Below the pieces are notes generated by a model. That model saw only the letters and a program-made list of their open reading frames with translations, did no database searches and was not told the origin of the DNA. From Planctomycetota bacterium (GTDB lineage: Bacteria > Planctomycetota > UBA11346), in NCBI GenBank assembly GCA_027859175.1, contig JAQIBG010000470.1, positions 1 through 33,183 of the forward strand: a stretch of 33,183 nt of DNA, given 5' to 3'. A program made the translations under genes and the position numbers. Of the stretch, positions 12,800 to 21,474 are shown one piece after another. Numbering within the stretch: the first letter of the stretch is position 1; each line of letters starts with the position of its first letter.

Positions 12800-15301
12800 A
12801 TGCGCACACTCTCGCTCAACGGCACCTGGACCGCCCGTCACATTGGCAGCAGCCTCAGCGTGCCGGCCACCGTCCCCGGCACCATTCATCAAGACTTGCT
12901 GGCCGCCGGCACCATCCCTGACTGGAACTACCGCGACCAGGAGAAGGCCCAGTTCTGGGTTGGCGAGAGCGATTGGCGCTTTGACCGGGAATTCACCGTC
13001 GACGCCGAGTTGCTGACCGAAGACGAGGTCGAACTGCATTGCGGCGGTCTCGACACCCTGGCCACCATCGGCATTAATGGCACCGAGGTCGGCCGTACCG
13101 ACAACCAGTTCCGCAGCTGGACCTTTCCAATCAAAAGCCTGCTCAAACGCGGGCGCAACCGCATCCGCATCAGCTTTGCATCGGCCCTGCGCTATCACCA
13201 GGCGCGCGAACAGGCCGAACGGCCATTGCGCGCATCCGGCGTCAGCAAAGGCCCTGGCGGCAACGACCGCGAGGCCGGCCACCGCCGCTGCGGTGGCGGC
13301 TACGTGCGCAAACAACCGTGCAGCTTCGGGTGGGACTGGGGCGTCAAAACCGATACCTGCGGCATCTGGCGCAGCATCGAACTGCGCGGCGTAAGCCACG
13401 CACGCATTGATCACGTGACCCTGACCCAAGAGCACGGCACGGGCCTGGTGACCTGCGGCGCCGCGATCCACCTCGACGCCCGCCCGCCCAAGGGCAGCAC
13501 CCTGCGCACCAGCATTTTTTATGGCACTGCACTGATTGACCACCAGCAGGTGCGCGCGGTCAAATCCGGCCAAGTGGCGCTAAACGTGCGCAAGCCCAAG
13601 CTGTGGTGGCCGGCCGGCCTCGGCGATCAGCCGCTCTACACTATCATGGTTGAACTGTGCAATGCCGACGGCGAACCGATCAGCCGCTGGCAACGCCGCA
13701 TCGGCCTGCGCCGTCTCGAGCTCGATCGCCATCCCGACAAGTGGGGCGAAACCTTCCAGTTTGCTTGCAACGGCCAGCCCTTCTTCGCCAAGGGCGCCAA
13801 CTGGATTCCCGACCGCGTGCTCACCACCACCATCACCGAAGACATGTATCGACAACGACTCACCGACACCGTGGCCGCCAACATGAACATGCTGCGGGTA
13901 TGGGGCGGCGGTATTTACGAGCCAGACGTGTTCTACGAACTGTGCGACGAACTCGGCATCTGCGTGTGGCAAGACTTCATGTTCGCATGCGCGATGTACC
14001 CCACCTTCGACAAGGCCTTCCTGGCCAATGTCAAAGCCGAGGCCACCGAGCAGATTCGCCGCCTGCAACATCACAGCTGCATCGCGCTGTGGTGCGGCAA
14101 CAACGAACTCGAACAGATGATGGTTGCCCCCAAGTGGACCGACACCCACATGAGCTGGCGCGAATACGAAAAGTTGTTCGATAAATTACTTGGCGACGTG
14201 GTTGCCGCCGAAGACCCGACCTGCACCTACTGGCCGTCAAGCCCGCATTCGCCCCACGGCGAACGCGCCAATCACCGCAATGCCACCTGTGGCGACGCCC
14301 ACCTGTGGGACGTGTGGCACGGCCGTAAACCCTTCGAATGGTACCGCTCGTGCGAGCATCGCTTCAATTCCGAGTTCGGGTTCCAGAGCTTCCCCGAGCC
14401 GCGCACGGTTGCGACCTATACCGAGCCGGAAGATCGCAACGTCACCAGCTACATCATGGAATACCACCAGCGCAGCCCAATCGGCAACGGCGCGATCATG
14501 CAATACATGACCGACTGGTTCCAAATGCCGGGCGGCTTCAATCAAACCCTGTGGCTGAGCCAAATCCTCCAGGGCATGGCAATGAAATATGCCTGTGAGC
14601 ATTGGCGCCGCAGCATGCCGCGCGGCATGGGCACTCTGTACTGGCAGCTCAACGATTGCTGGCCGGTCGCCAGCTGGGCCAGTATCGACAGCCTCGGGCG
14701 CTGGAAAGCGCTGCAGTACATGGCCCGACATTTCTTTGCGCCAGTCCTGATCTCGGGCGTTGAAGACAAGGTCGCTGGCAGCGTGGCCGTGCACCTGACC
14801 AACGAGCGCAAGGGCGGCGTTACCGCCGACTGCCGCTGGACCATCACCACCGCCAACGGCAAGAGCCTGATGACCGGCTCCACGCTCGGCAAAGTCGGCA
14901 TGATGAAGAGTCGCACCGTTACCAGCATAGACTGCGGGCGCCTGATTGAGCGTCACGGCGAGCGCAATCTGCTGATCTGGCTCGAAGCCGTGGTCGACGG
15001 CACCGTCTGCAGCCGCAATCTGGTGACCTTCGCGCGGCCCAAGCACCTCGAACTCGAGGAGCCCGATATTGGCGTCAGCATCAAACCGGCTGGCGCTGGC
15101 TTCGATGTGCGGCTCAAAGCCAAACGCCCGGCCTTGTGGGCCTTCCTCGGCTGCGGCGTAGATGCCACCTATAGCGACAACTTCGTTCACCTCGCGCCCG
15201 GCAAAGCCCAAACGATTCGCGTCACGCCGGAGCGCAGCATGTCCTTCGCGCGGTTCCGCAAGGCCTTGGACGTCCAACACCTGCTCGATACCAAGCGCTA
15301 A
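12800..15301 (+). CDS. GH2 beta-mannosidase
   Basis: An 833-residue glycoside hydrolase family 2 enzyme of the beta-mannosidase branch, which removes single beta-linked mannose units from oligosaccharide ends. Length matches the family. In order: an N-terminal jelly-roll (the V-P-G-T-I-H-Q-D-L-L block near 28-37), an immunoglobulin-like domain, a TIM barrel from about 300 and C-terminal beta domains. The acid/base is E436 in W-C-G-N-N-E and the nucleophile is E525 in F-N-S-E-F-G-F-Q-S. Other family marks are F-G-W-D-W-G near 177 and L-R-V-W-G-G-G-I-Y-E. There is no signal peptide, so it is cytoplasmic and acts on imported mannooligosaccharides. AAGGAAA (12787-12793) is the ribosome-binding site. 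A divergent AraC gene likely controls it. Confidence 0.93.
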   Translation: MRTLSLNGTWTARHIGSSLSVPATVPGTIHQDLLAAGTIPDWNYRDQEKAQFWVGESDWRFDREFTVDAELLTEDEVELHCGGLDTLATIGINGTEVGRTDNQFRSWTFPIKSLLKRGRNRIRISFASALRYHQAREQAERPLRASGVSKGPGGNDREAGHRRCGGGYVRKQPCSFGWDWGVKTDTCGIWRSIELRGVSHARIDHVTLTQEHGTGLVTCGAAIHLDARPPKGSTLRTSIFYGTALIDHQQVRAVKSGQVALNVRKPKLWWPAGLGDQPLYTIMVELCNADGEPISRWQRRIGLRRLELDRHPDKWGETFQFACNGQPFFAKGANWIPDRVLTTTITEDMYRQRLTDTVAANMNMLRVWGGGIYEPDVFYELCDELGICVWQDFMFACAMYPTFDKAFLANVKAEATEQIRRLQHHSCIALWCGNNELEQMMVAPKWTDTHMSWREYEKLFDKLLGDVVAAEDPTCTYWPSSPHSPHGERANHRNATCGDAHLWDVWHGRKPFEWYRSCEHRFNSEFGFQSFPEPRTVATYTEPEDRNVTSYIMEYHQRSPIGNGAIMQYMTDWFQMPGGFNQTLWLSQILQGMAMKYACEHWRRSMPRGMGTLYWQLNDCWPVASWASIDSLGRWKALQYMARHFFAPVLISGVEDKVAGSVAVHLTNERKGGVTADCRWTITTANGKSLMTGSTLGKVGMMKSRTVTSIDCGRLIERHGERNLLIWLEAVVDGTVCSRNLVTFARPKHLELEEPDIGVSIKPAGAGFDVRLKAKRPALWAFLGCGVDATYSDNFVHLAPGKAQTIRVTPERSMSFARFRKALDVQHLLDTKR

Positions 15302-15308
15302 ACGCCGT

Positions 15309-15353
15309 CCTCGCAGCGCCGCCCCGTGGCCATTGCGGGCGCGGCGTGCGAGG
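15309..15353 (+). terminator. Long hairpin after beta-mannosidase
   Basis: CCTCGCA (15309-15315) pairs with TGCGAGG (15347-15353) and CGCCGC (15317-15322) with GCGGCG (15341-15346), a 13-bp stem with a single bulged G. CCC (15323-15325) and GGG (15337-15339) can extend it. It begins 8 bases after the stop and lacks a T-run. Confidence 0.5.
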
Positions 15354-15397
15354 CGAACAAGCATTGCACCAAGCCTTCCACCTGGGAGGATTGGTGC

Positions 15398-16588
15398 ATG
15401 AATCCAATCGCCTGGGCCCTAGCCGCACCCGGTGCCGCAATTGTGGCGTGGCGCATCCATGCCGCCGTCAATGCGCGCTGGAGCATGTGGCTGGCGATTG
15501 CCGTCAGCCTGATCGCGATCGGCCTGTCGCTGGCGCTCAACCTGCGTCGCACCATGGCCGGGCAGGCCGGCACCCCGCTTCGCCTAGCGGCCGTAGCCGG
15601 CCTGGGTGCTCTGGTGGCCTTCAGCGCCCTGATTGACGTGGTATGGGAATGCGGCTCGGCCTGCGACGGCACCGCCGCCTATGCCAGCGTGTTGGGCATC
15701 CCGGCTGAAGTGCTGGCCGGCAGCGTGCTCGCGCTGATTGCGATCGTGGTGGCCGCACAGGCCCACCAAACCCGGATCCAAGCTGGCGTCGAGGTGCTGG
15801 CCTGGGCCTGCGTTGGCGCCGCCTGCTATTACCTGATCTTGTCGCTCAGCCTGGGCCTCGTCTGCCCGCGCTGCCTCGCCGTGCACAGCGTGATTTTGTG
15901 CATGATACCGGCGCTGATCACCGGCGGCAGTCTGCGCGCACCAAGCCGGCTAGCCGTGATTGCCCTGGCCGCCCTGGCCCTGCACGCCACCTATCATCCG
16001 ATTAGCGATGCCGCGGCCCCGCCAAGCCCAGCCGGTGCCATGGATGCCGAGCAGCTGCGCATGTTCAGCAAGATCGACCTCGGCCGGCGCTACGGCGACC
16101 CGCAGGCCCCGATTCAAGCCGAGATGTATCTCGGCCTGCATTGCCCGCATTGCCGCGACAGCTTTCCCGACCTGATGCGCATGTTCGAACCCGCCATCGC
16201 ATCTGGCCGCGTTCACCTCGTTATCAGACCCTATTATCAAGATGCCGACGGCGTGCGACGCCTCACCAAGTTAAGCTTGATGGCAGCAGCCAGCGGCCGT
16301 CTCCGCCCCTTCCTTGAGTCCATGCTCGGCACGCCACCCGGCGCTGATGACAGCGCCCTCGGCGCCAACTGGGCCGGCTTGGGCAAGCTGCTCGATGATT
16401 TCACGCCAGCGGTTGATGCAATTCTCAGCGCTGACGCAGCGCAGCAACGACGCCTGCAACGCCACACCGAGATTCCCTCAGTATTGCTGCTCCACCACGG
16501 CAGCAGCAAGCCCTACGCGGTGTGGCCACGCGATCTCGACCTGCCAGCGCTCGAACGCGCCATCGCGCGGGTGCCGATCGGCTTGTAG
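15398..16588 (+). CDS. VKOR-DsbA/thioredoxin fusion, disulfide-bond formation
   Basis: A 396-residue inner-membrane protein that joins a vitamin K epoxide reductase domain to a periplasmic thioredoxin-like domain, so one protein can oxidise substrates and pass electrons to quinone, replacing DsbA plus DsbB. Residues 1-215 contain several membrane helices, the loop cysteines in W-E-C-G-S-A-C, the family's Y-A-S-V-L-G-I-P and the active C-P-R-C in the fourth helix (L-G-L-V-C-P-R-C). The C-terminal domain has G-L-H-C-P-H-C, the DsbA-type CPHC centre, near residue 225. GGGAGGA (15384-15390) 7 bases before the ATG decides the start, although the frame is open to 15326. The many cysteine-containing exported proteins of such bacteria are likely clients. 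Confidence 0.88.
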   Translation: MNPIAWALAAPGAAIVAWRIHAAVNARWSMWLAIAVSLIAIGLSLALNLRRTMAGQAGTPLRLAAVAGLGALVAFSALIDVVWECGSACDGTAAYASVLGIPAEVLAGSVLALIAIVVAAQAHQTRIQAGVEVLAWACVGAACYYLILSLSLGLVCPRCLAVHSVILCMIPALITGGSLRAPSRLAVIALAALALHATYHPISDAAAPPSPAGAMDAEQLRMFSKIDLGRRYGDPQAPIQAEMYLGLHCPHCRDSFPDLMRMFEPAIASGRVHLVIRPYYQDADGVRRLTKLSLMAAASGRLRPFLESMLGTPPGADDSALGANWAGLGKLLDDFTPAVDAILSADAAQQRRLQRHTEIPSVLLLHHGSSKPYAVWPRDLDLPALERAIARVPIGL

Positions 16589-16597
16589 TTGCGCGAC

Positions 16598-16612
16598 GGC
16601 AGCCATGCTGCC
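16598..16612 (+). promoter_or_regulatory. Palindrome over the radA -10 box
   Basis: GGCAGC-CAT-GCTGCC, a perfect 6-bp inverted repeat, contains CATGCT (16604-16609), which lies 6 bases before the radA ATG. TTGTAG (16583-16588), 15 bases upstream and over the previous stop codon, could be the -35. It may be an operator, or a short terminator of the VKOR gene. Confidence 0.35.
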
Positions 16613-16615
16613 GCC

Positions 16616-17971
16616 ATGGCGAAGAAAAAAGGTTCCTACGGTTGCACCAGCTGCGGCGCGACCAGCGCACGCTGGGCCGGACGCTGCACCGGCTGCGGCG
16701 CCATGAACACGATGGTAGAGCTGACCCGCAGCGAAGCCGAACTGGTAGAAACCAAACGCGATCTGCAGCGTGCTGCGGCCGGCCTGCAGACGGAGTCGCT
16801 CAGCGATAGCGACAGCACGCCGGTTGATCGCATGCCGAGCGGACTCGGTGAATGCGACCGCGTCCTCGGCGGCGGCCTACCGGCCGGCGCGGCGATTGTG
16901 ATCGGCGGCGAACCCGGCATCGGCAAAAGCACGCTGCTGGCACAAATCGGCGGCTCCCTGGCTCGCACCGAAGCCGTCCTCTATATCACCGCCGAAGAGG
17001 CCACCGCCCAAGTACGTGCGCGCTGCAAGCGCCTCGGGGTAGACGGCACCCGCATGCGCCTGGCCGCCACCAGTGACGGCGAAGCCATCACCGGGGCCAT
17101 CGCCTCGGGCGACCACCGCCTCGTCATCGTCGACTCGATCCAACTCACCGCCCTCGGCAGCGTCGACGGCATCGCCGGCTCGATCAGCCAAGTGCGCGCC
17201 TGCGCCACCGCCTTCGTGGAAGCCGCCAAACGCAGTGGCACCACCCTGGTGATGGTCGGCCACGTGACCAAGGGCGGCGAACTCGCCGGACCGCGCCTGC
17301 TCGAACACCTCGTTGACACCGTGCTGTCTTTCGAGGGCGACCGCTATCAAGACCTGCGCAGTCTCCGCGCGATCAAAAACCGCTACGGCGCCACCCAGGA
17401 AATCGGCCTGTTCACCATGGGCCAGCAGGGCCTGGAAGAAGTCCAAGACCCCGGCGGCCTGTTCATCGCCGGGCGCGAAGCCTCGGTGCCGGGCAGCTGC
17501 GTGGTGCCCGCGCTCGAGGGCAATCGCTGCCTCCTGGTCGAAGTCCAGGCCTTGGTCAACCCAACCGACTATCCGCAGCCGCAACGCCGCGTGGCCGGCT
17601 GCGATCCCAACCGTGTAGCGATGGTGGTGGCGGTGCTGTCGCGTCGACTGCGCATGCCGCTCGGCAACTGTGACGTGTTTGTCAACGTCACCGCCGGCGC
17701 CCGGATTACCGAGCCCTCGGCCGACATCGGCATCGCCCTCGCCATAGCTTCAGCTTGGCGTGACCTCGCCCTCCCCACCGACATGGTCGCCCTCGGCGAG
17801 ATCGGCCTCGGCGGCGAACTCCGCCCCGCCAGCCGCTACGAACTGCGCGCCGCCGAAGCACGCCGCCTCGGCTTCAAACGTCTCCTTGGCCCCGGCGCCG
17901 GCGAAGGCCGCGGCCGCATCAAAGCCCGCACCGTAGCCGAAGCCATCGAAGCCGTCCTCGGCACGGAGTAA
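16616..17971 (+). CDS. radA: DNA repair protein RadA
   Basis: A 451-residue RadA/Sms protein, a RecA-like helicase that moves along single-stranded DNA to extend recombination branches. In order: a C4 zinc finger (C10-x2-C13, C24-x2-C27); the RecA-type ATPase with Walker A G-E-P-G-I-G-K104-S-T at 98-106 and Walker B L-V-I-V-D-S near 165-170; the RadA-specific KNRYG at 254-258; and a C-terminal Lon-protease-like domain (about 275-450) without protease function. The ATG at 16616 gives the standard M-A-K-K-K start; a TTG at 16589 would add nine unsupported residues. No ribosome-binding site, but a -10-like box lies 6 bases upstream. Starts 27 bases after the VKOR fusion stop. Confidence 0.96.
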   Translation: MAKKKGSYGCTSCGATSARWAGRCTGCGAMNTMVELTRSEAELVETKRDLQRAAAGLQTESLSDSDSTPVDRMPSGLGECDRVLGGGLPAGAAIVIGGEPGIGKSTLLAQIGGSLARTEAVLYITAEEATAQVRARCKRLGVDGTRMRLAATSDGEAITGAIASGDHRLVIVDSIQLTALGSVDGIAGSISQVRACATAFVEAAKRSGTTLVMVGHVTKGGELAGPRLLEHLVDTVLSFEGDRYQDLRSLRAIKNRYGATQEIGLFTMGQQGLEEVQDPGGLFIAGREASVPGSCVVPALEGNRCLLVEVQALVNPTDYPQPQRRVAGCDPNRVAMVVAVLSRRLRMPLGNCDVFVNVTAGARITEPSADIGIALAIASAWRDLALPTDMVALGEIGLGGELRPASRYELRAAEARRLGFKRLLGPGAGEGRGRIKARTVAEAIEAVLGTE

Positions 17972-18058
17972 GCACAGGCGGCGCCAAACGCTGGGCGTCG
18001 TTGCTGGCATATTGTCGCTGGTCCGTGCGGCCGGGGGTGGCCATACTGCGCGACTGCG

Positions 18059-20311
18059 ATGCACTGTTTGCTGGTTCTTGTGATCATTATTTGGCTGACC
18101 CCGCTGGGTGCAGCGGAGCGTAGCGTCGCGCTGCAAGCGCCGCTGACTACGGTGGTCGCCGTTGAGCACGAGTTACCCGAACGCATCGCCGCCCTGCACG
18201 TCGTGCTTACCGTGCCGGACGATGCACCAGCCGATCTCGGCATCGGCGCTTTCGTGACCGACGACGATGGCGAGTGGTATCAAAGCCTCCATCCGCAGGT
18301 GCTGAGCCCCGGGCGTCATGAATTGCGATTCGCAACCAACTCCACAGCGAACCTGCACGGCGCCGGCCACAGCGGCCGCTGGAGCAGTTACCGCACCACC
18401 CGCACCCATCGTGCCGGCCTGGTGCTCTGGAGCGCCAGCACCAGCACGGCCGCGATCACCATTCATCAACTCGAGGCGATTGCCGACACTAGTTCAGCCC
18501 CAAGCGCCGCGAAGCCCGGCCTATTCGATCTGCGTCACCACGGCGCCACCCTCAGCAACGACCTGCTCCACATCGCCACCGGCCAGCGCTACCAACTCAG
18601 CGTGCGCCCAGACCCATTCCCGGTCGACCCTTTCAAGCCAGAACGCTTCGCGCTCGACCTGGTCATTTCCGGCCCCAACACCGACCTACGCATCCCTGGG
18701 TTTTACCATCAAGCGGTCACCCTCATCGATCGCGGCGATTACGAGCAAGGCATCGCCGAGAGCGCGGCCGGTTTCAGTGTTCGCTGGCGGCCGCAATTCC
18801 CTGGCCGCTACCAACTCCAACTCGAAGCCCGTTGGGGTGCCGACCACAGCATCAGCACCGCCCTGCCCGACCTGGACGTGAGCGGCGCGGCCTGGGATGA
18901 CTTCGTGCGCGTTGACCCCAATGACCCGCGCTTCTTCGCCACCGGCGTGGCCACAGAAACCAGCCAGTTCTACTGGGCCACGGCGATCAACGCGCGCTCG
19001 GTATGGGATCTGCGCGGCGCTCAGCGCACCGCTTCACGGCTGTCCCCTGATCGTCGCTGGCATGCCTATGAAGCCTATCTCGACCGCTGGCAAGCCGCCG
19101 GCCTCGGTGCGGCCGAGGTGTGGATGTCGAGTTGGAATCTCGCGCTCGAATGGCGTGACGATTGGCCCGACTTCCCCGGCCTGGGTCGCTACTCGCAGAT
19201 CAATGCCGAGCGCCTCGACCGCCTGCTCGACGCCGCCTACGCGCGCGGCATCCGCATCAACTTGGTGATCAACAACCACGGCCAAGCCTCCGGTAAGACC
19301 GACGCCGAGTGGCGCGACAATCCCTACAACGCAGAGATCCGCGCTGGCACGCCCGGCCCGGTGGCCCAAGCCCAAGATTTTTTCACCAGTCCGGAGGCAC
19401 TTGCGGGCCAGGAGCAACTGCGCCGCTACCTCGTTGCGCGCTACGCCGATCACCCGGCGATCCTCGGCTGGAAATTATGGACTGAAATGAATTTGACCGC
19501 CGGCAGGAAGGAAGATCTACGCACATGGCATGAGCAAGCTACCCAACGCTGGCATGCCCTCGATGCCTACGGCCACCCCGTTACCAGTCACTGGTCGGGC
19601 AACTACCGCACCCCCGACCGCCAGATCGTGGCGCAAAACGGCATCGACTACGTGTGCATAGACGCCTACCACGGCCGCCGCGCCAACCGTCCGGGCATCC
19701 TCCTGCCCGACCTATTCTGGCACGGTCTCCACCACGTGAACGATAATTTATCCACCTACAGCAAGCCGGTGGTCATTACCGAATACGGCGGTTCGTCCCA
19801 GGCCTGCCCCGAGCCCCAACTCATTGCCGAACACCACGCCGGCCCCTGGGCGGCACTCATGGCCGGCTACGCCGTTGGCCCGATGCTGTGGTGGATTGAA
19901 TGGGTTGATCAAGGCGAGCACTACGCGCCCTATACGGCGATATCGCGCTTCATTGCCGGTGAAGACATGCGCAGCCACCCCGATGCGCCGAGTGGCGGAG
20001 TTGAGCTAAGCGCCACCGGCGCCACCGAGCTGTGGTGCCGAGCATGGAACCGACCCGGCCGGATTCTAGGCTACCTGCTCGATCCTGTGTGGGGCTACGA
20101 AGGCCTGATCGCCGAGGAGCACAGCGCCGCCACGATTCGCATCGGCTCCGATGTGCGCGCCGGACCAATGGCCCTCGAATGGTGGGACGCCGACACCGGT
20201 ACGGTCCTTAAGCACCTAGACCTCAAGCATCCCGGCGGCGAACTCACCCTCACCGCCCCCAGCTTCCAACGCCACATCGCGTTCAAGCTGTGGCGCGCAG
20301 GAAATAACTGA
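18059..20311 (+). CDS. Secreted clan GH-A-like glycosidase (paralogue 1)
   Basis: A 750-residue exported protein with a signal peptide (hydrophobic core to about residue 18, ending P-L-G-A-A-E). Residues about 20-280 are beta-rich, with a first domain marked by A-P-A-D-L-G-I-G-A-F-V-T-D-D-D-G and a second by R-Y-Q-L-S-V-R-P-D-P-F-P. A TIM-barrel follows at about 300-650, with E476 in L-W-T-E-M-N-L as the likely acid/base and E575 in V-I-T-E-Y-G-G as the likely nucleophile, the spacing and motifs of retaining clan GH-A (GH5-like) enzymes. A C-terminal beta domain ends the protein. With beta-mannosidase in the window, a mannanase-like role is possible, but substrate is not shown. No ribosome-binding site; CATACT (18042-18047) lies 11 bases upstream. 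A paralogue starts at 21475. Confidence 0.8.
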   Translation: MHCLLVLVIIIWLTPLGAAERSVALQAPLTTVVAVEHELPERIAALHVVLTVPDDAPADLGIGAFVTDDDGEWYQSLHPQVLSPGRHELRFATNSTANLHGAGHSGRWSSYRTTRTHRAGLVLWSASTSTAAITIHQLEAIADTSSAPSAAKPGLFDLRHHGATLSNDLLHIATGQRYQLSVRPDPFPVDPFKPERFALDLVISGPNTDLRIPGFYHQAVTLIDRGDYEQGIAESAAGFSVRWRPQFPGRYQLQLEARWGADHSISTALPDLDVSGAAWDDFVRVDPNDPRFFATGVATETSQFYWATAINARSVWDLRGAQRTASRLSPDRRWHAYEAYLDRWQAAGLGAAEVWMSSWNLALEWRDDWPDFPGLGRYSQINAERLDRLLDAAYARGIRINLVINNHGQASGKTDAEWRDNPYNAEIRAGTPGPVAQAQDFFTSPEALAGQEQLRRYLVARYADHPAILGWKLWTEMNLTAGRKEDLRTWHEQATQRWHALDAYGHPVTSHWSGNYRTPDRQIVAQNGIDYVCIDAYHGRRANRPGILLPDLFWHGLHHVNDNLSTYSKPVVITEYGGSSQACPEPQLIAEHHAGPWAALMAGYAVGPMLWWIEWVDQGEHYAPYTAISRFIAGEDMRSHPDAPSGGVELSATGATELWCRAWNRPGRILGYLLDPVWGYEGLIAEEHSAATIRIGSDVRAGPMALEWWDADTGTVLKHLDLKHPGGELTLTAPSFQRHIAFKLWRAGNN

Positions 20312-20341
20312 CACCCCTGATCACGCACCGCCAAAGCAACG

Positions 20342-20950
20342 TTACCCTTCCCACAACACCTCAAGCCATGCGGCAGCCAGCAAAGCATGGACACCGACGA
20401 TCACCACCAAGCTCAACACCTTGCCGGCGCGGGTCAGGTCGGCCTGCTTGCCCCAGAAATTGATGCGGACGTTGTGGTAGAGACCGTGCAGATGGTGGAC
20501 GGCGAGAAAGCCACATAAAAAGGTCAAGACCACAGCCGCCGTGCTCGGTGCGGTCACCAGGGCGCGGCCGATCAGCACCGGCCCCAACAGCAAAGGCACC
20601 GTATACGGCGCGAGCGCGATGATGGTGGTTCGCACCGGGTCAACCTTGGCATGAATCACCGCGCCACCCTGGCCGTCGGTGGCCTGGAAGGCCTTGACCT
20701 TGACCCCAAACAAGGCCGCCACGATCGCGTGGCAAGCCTCATGAATCAAGGTGTGGATCAGCCAGTTCGGCTTGCGCCACCACACCAAGGCAGCTGCGCT
20801 CGCCACGCCCGCGATCAAGGCCCAGGGATGCCCGGGTGAGCCATATAGGCCCTGCACCACGGTAACCAGCACATGAAAACACGCCGGCAAGGCCACCAGC
20901 GCCAAGATCACGCCCAGCACCAAGCGCACCGCGCCGGAGAACAGATTCAC
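20342..20950 (-). CDS. M50-like membrane metalloprotease
   Basis: A 202-residue integral membrane protein with the zinc motif H-E-A-C-H (HExxH) in the helix W-L-I-H-T-L-I-H-E-A-C-H-A-I-V-A near residue 70, and a possible third ligand further on in the N-V-R-I-N-F-W-G-K-Q-A-D-L segment. About five hydrophobic segments surround it. This is the layout of the small M50-type (site-2 protease-like) membrane peptidases, some of which are uncharacterised housekeeping proteins. Cleavage target unknown. The start is a GTG that overlaps the stop of the upstream gene by 4 bases (GTGA), so the two are cotranscribed and translation is probably coupled. The pair lies between two glycosidase paralogues on the opposite strand. 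Confidence 0.72.
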   Translation of the reverse strand: MNLFSGAVRLVLGVILALVALPACFHVLVTVVQGLYGSPGHPWALIAGVASAAALVWWRKPNWLIHTLIHEACHAIVAALFGVKVKAFQATDGQGGAVIHAKVDPVRTTIIALAPYTVPLLLGPVLIGRALVTAPSTAAVVLTFLCGFLAVHHLHGLYHNVRINFWGKQADLTRAGKVLSLVVIVGVHALLAAAWLEVLWEG

Positions 20951-21348
20951 AGCAGCTTCTCAAGCAAGCCGAGCGCCCAGGCATAGAGAAAGAACAAGCC
21001 AGCGAATGCGGCCGCGTGCACCACGACCATCGGCGTCGGTAAGGGCAGAGCCCGCACCACCTCGTGAGTTTTCGACAGGCTGGCCGTGGTCATGCGCTGC
21101 AGAATGAGAATCAAGCCACCAAAGATACCGATCGTGAGTGCCATCATCAGGAGCACCTTGGCGTAGGCCGGCAGATGGGGCTCGTGCATGATCCAGAGGC
21201 GACCGAGCCGGTCGGCGACACCAACCAGCAACAAGGCCTCGGCCGTGATGAGGCTGCGGTGCGACAGCGTCCGCTTGATGTGGTCCCAGGCACTGCGCTT
21301 GGTTTTCGCACTACCTGACTTGGGCTTGGAACGGGAACTGCCGGCCAT
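20947..21348 (-). CDS. Small membrane protein, unknown
   Basis: A 133-residue protein with a basic Ser/Lys-rich N-terminus (about 30 residues) and three hydrophobic segments (around residues 33-55, 62-83 and 103-128). I do not recognise a family. The ATG at 21348 is chosen because GAAGGA lies about 8 bases before it; the frame is open upstream to 21453, but that part reads as non-membrane filler. Its stop overlaps the GTG start of the M50-like gene, so the two products probably act together, for example as protease and membrane partner. The stretch 21349-21474 between this gene and the second glycosidase holds the divergent promoters. Confidence 0.65.
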   Translation of the reverse strand: MAGSSRSKPKSGSAKTKRSAWDHIKRTLSHRSLITAEALLLVGVADRLGRLWIMHEPHLPAYAKVLLMMALTIGIFGGLILILQRMTTASLSKTHEVVRALPLPTPMVVVHAAAFAGLFFLYAWALGLLEKLL

Positions 21349-21474
21349 GCCACCATCCTTCAAAGCCGACACGGGGCGCAAGCAGCGGGCGAGCCCGGCG
21401 TCTCCCGTGCACACCTCGGCCGATGCCAGCTGCCGCTTCACAGCCCTGCCCACTACTTACCCTGCCCCGTCTTC

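Noticed and set aside
14237-15364. Open frame of 375 codons on the minus strand opposite beta-mannosidase
   Set aside because: Antisense shadow of a GH2 gene with both catalytic residues; no domain and no start signal.
20312-20341. Shared terminator between the first glycosidase and the convergent M50 gene
   Set aside because: Only a 4-bp match (TAAC with GTTA) is present, unlike the other convergent pairs.
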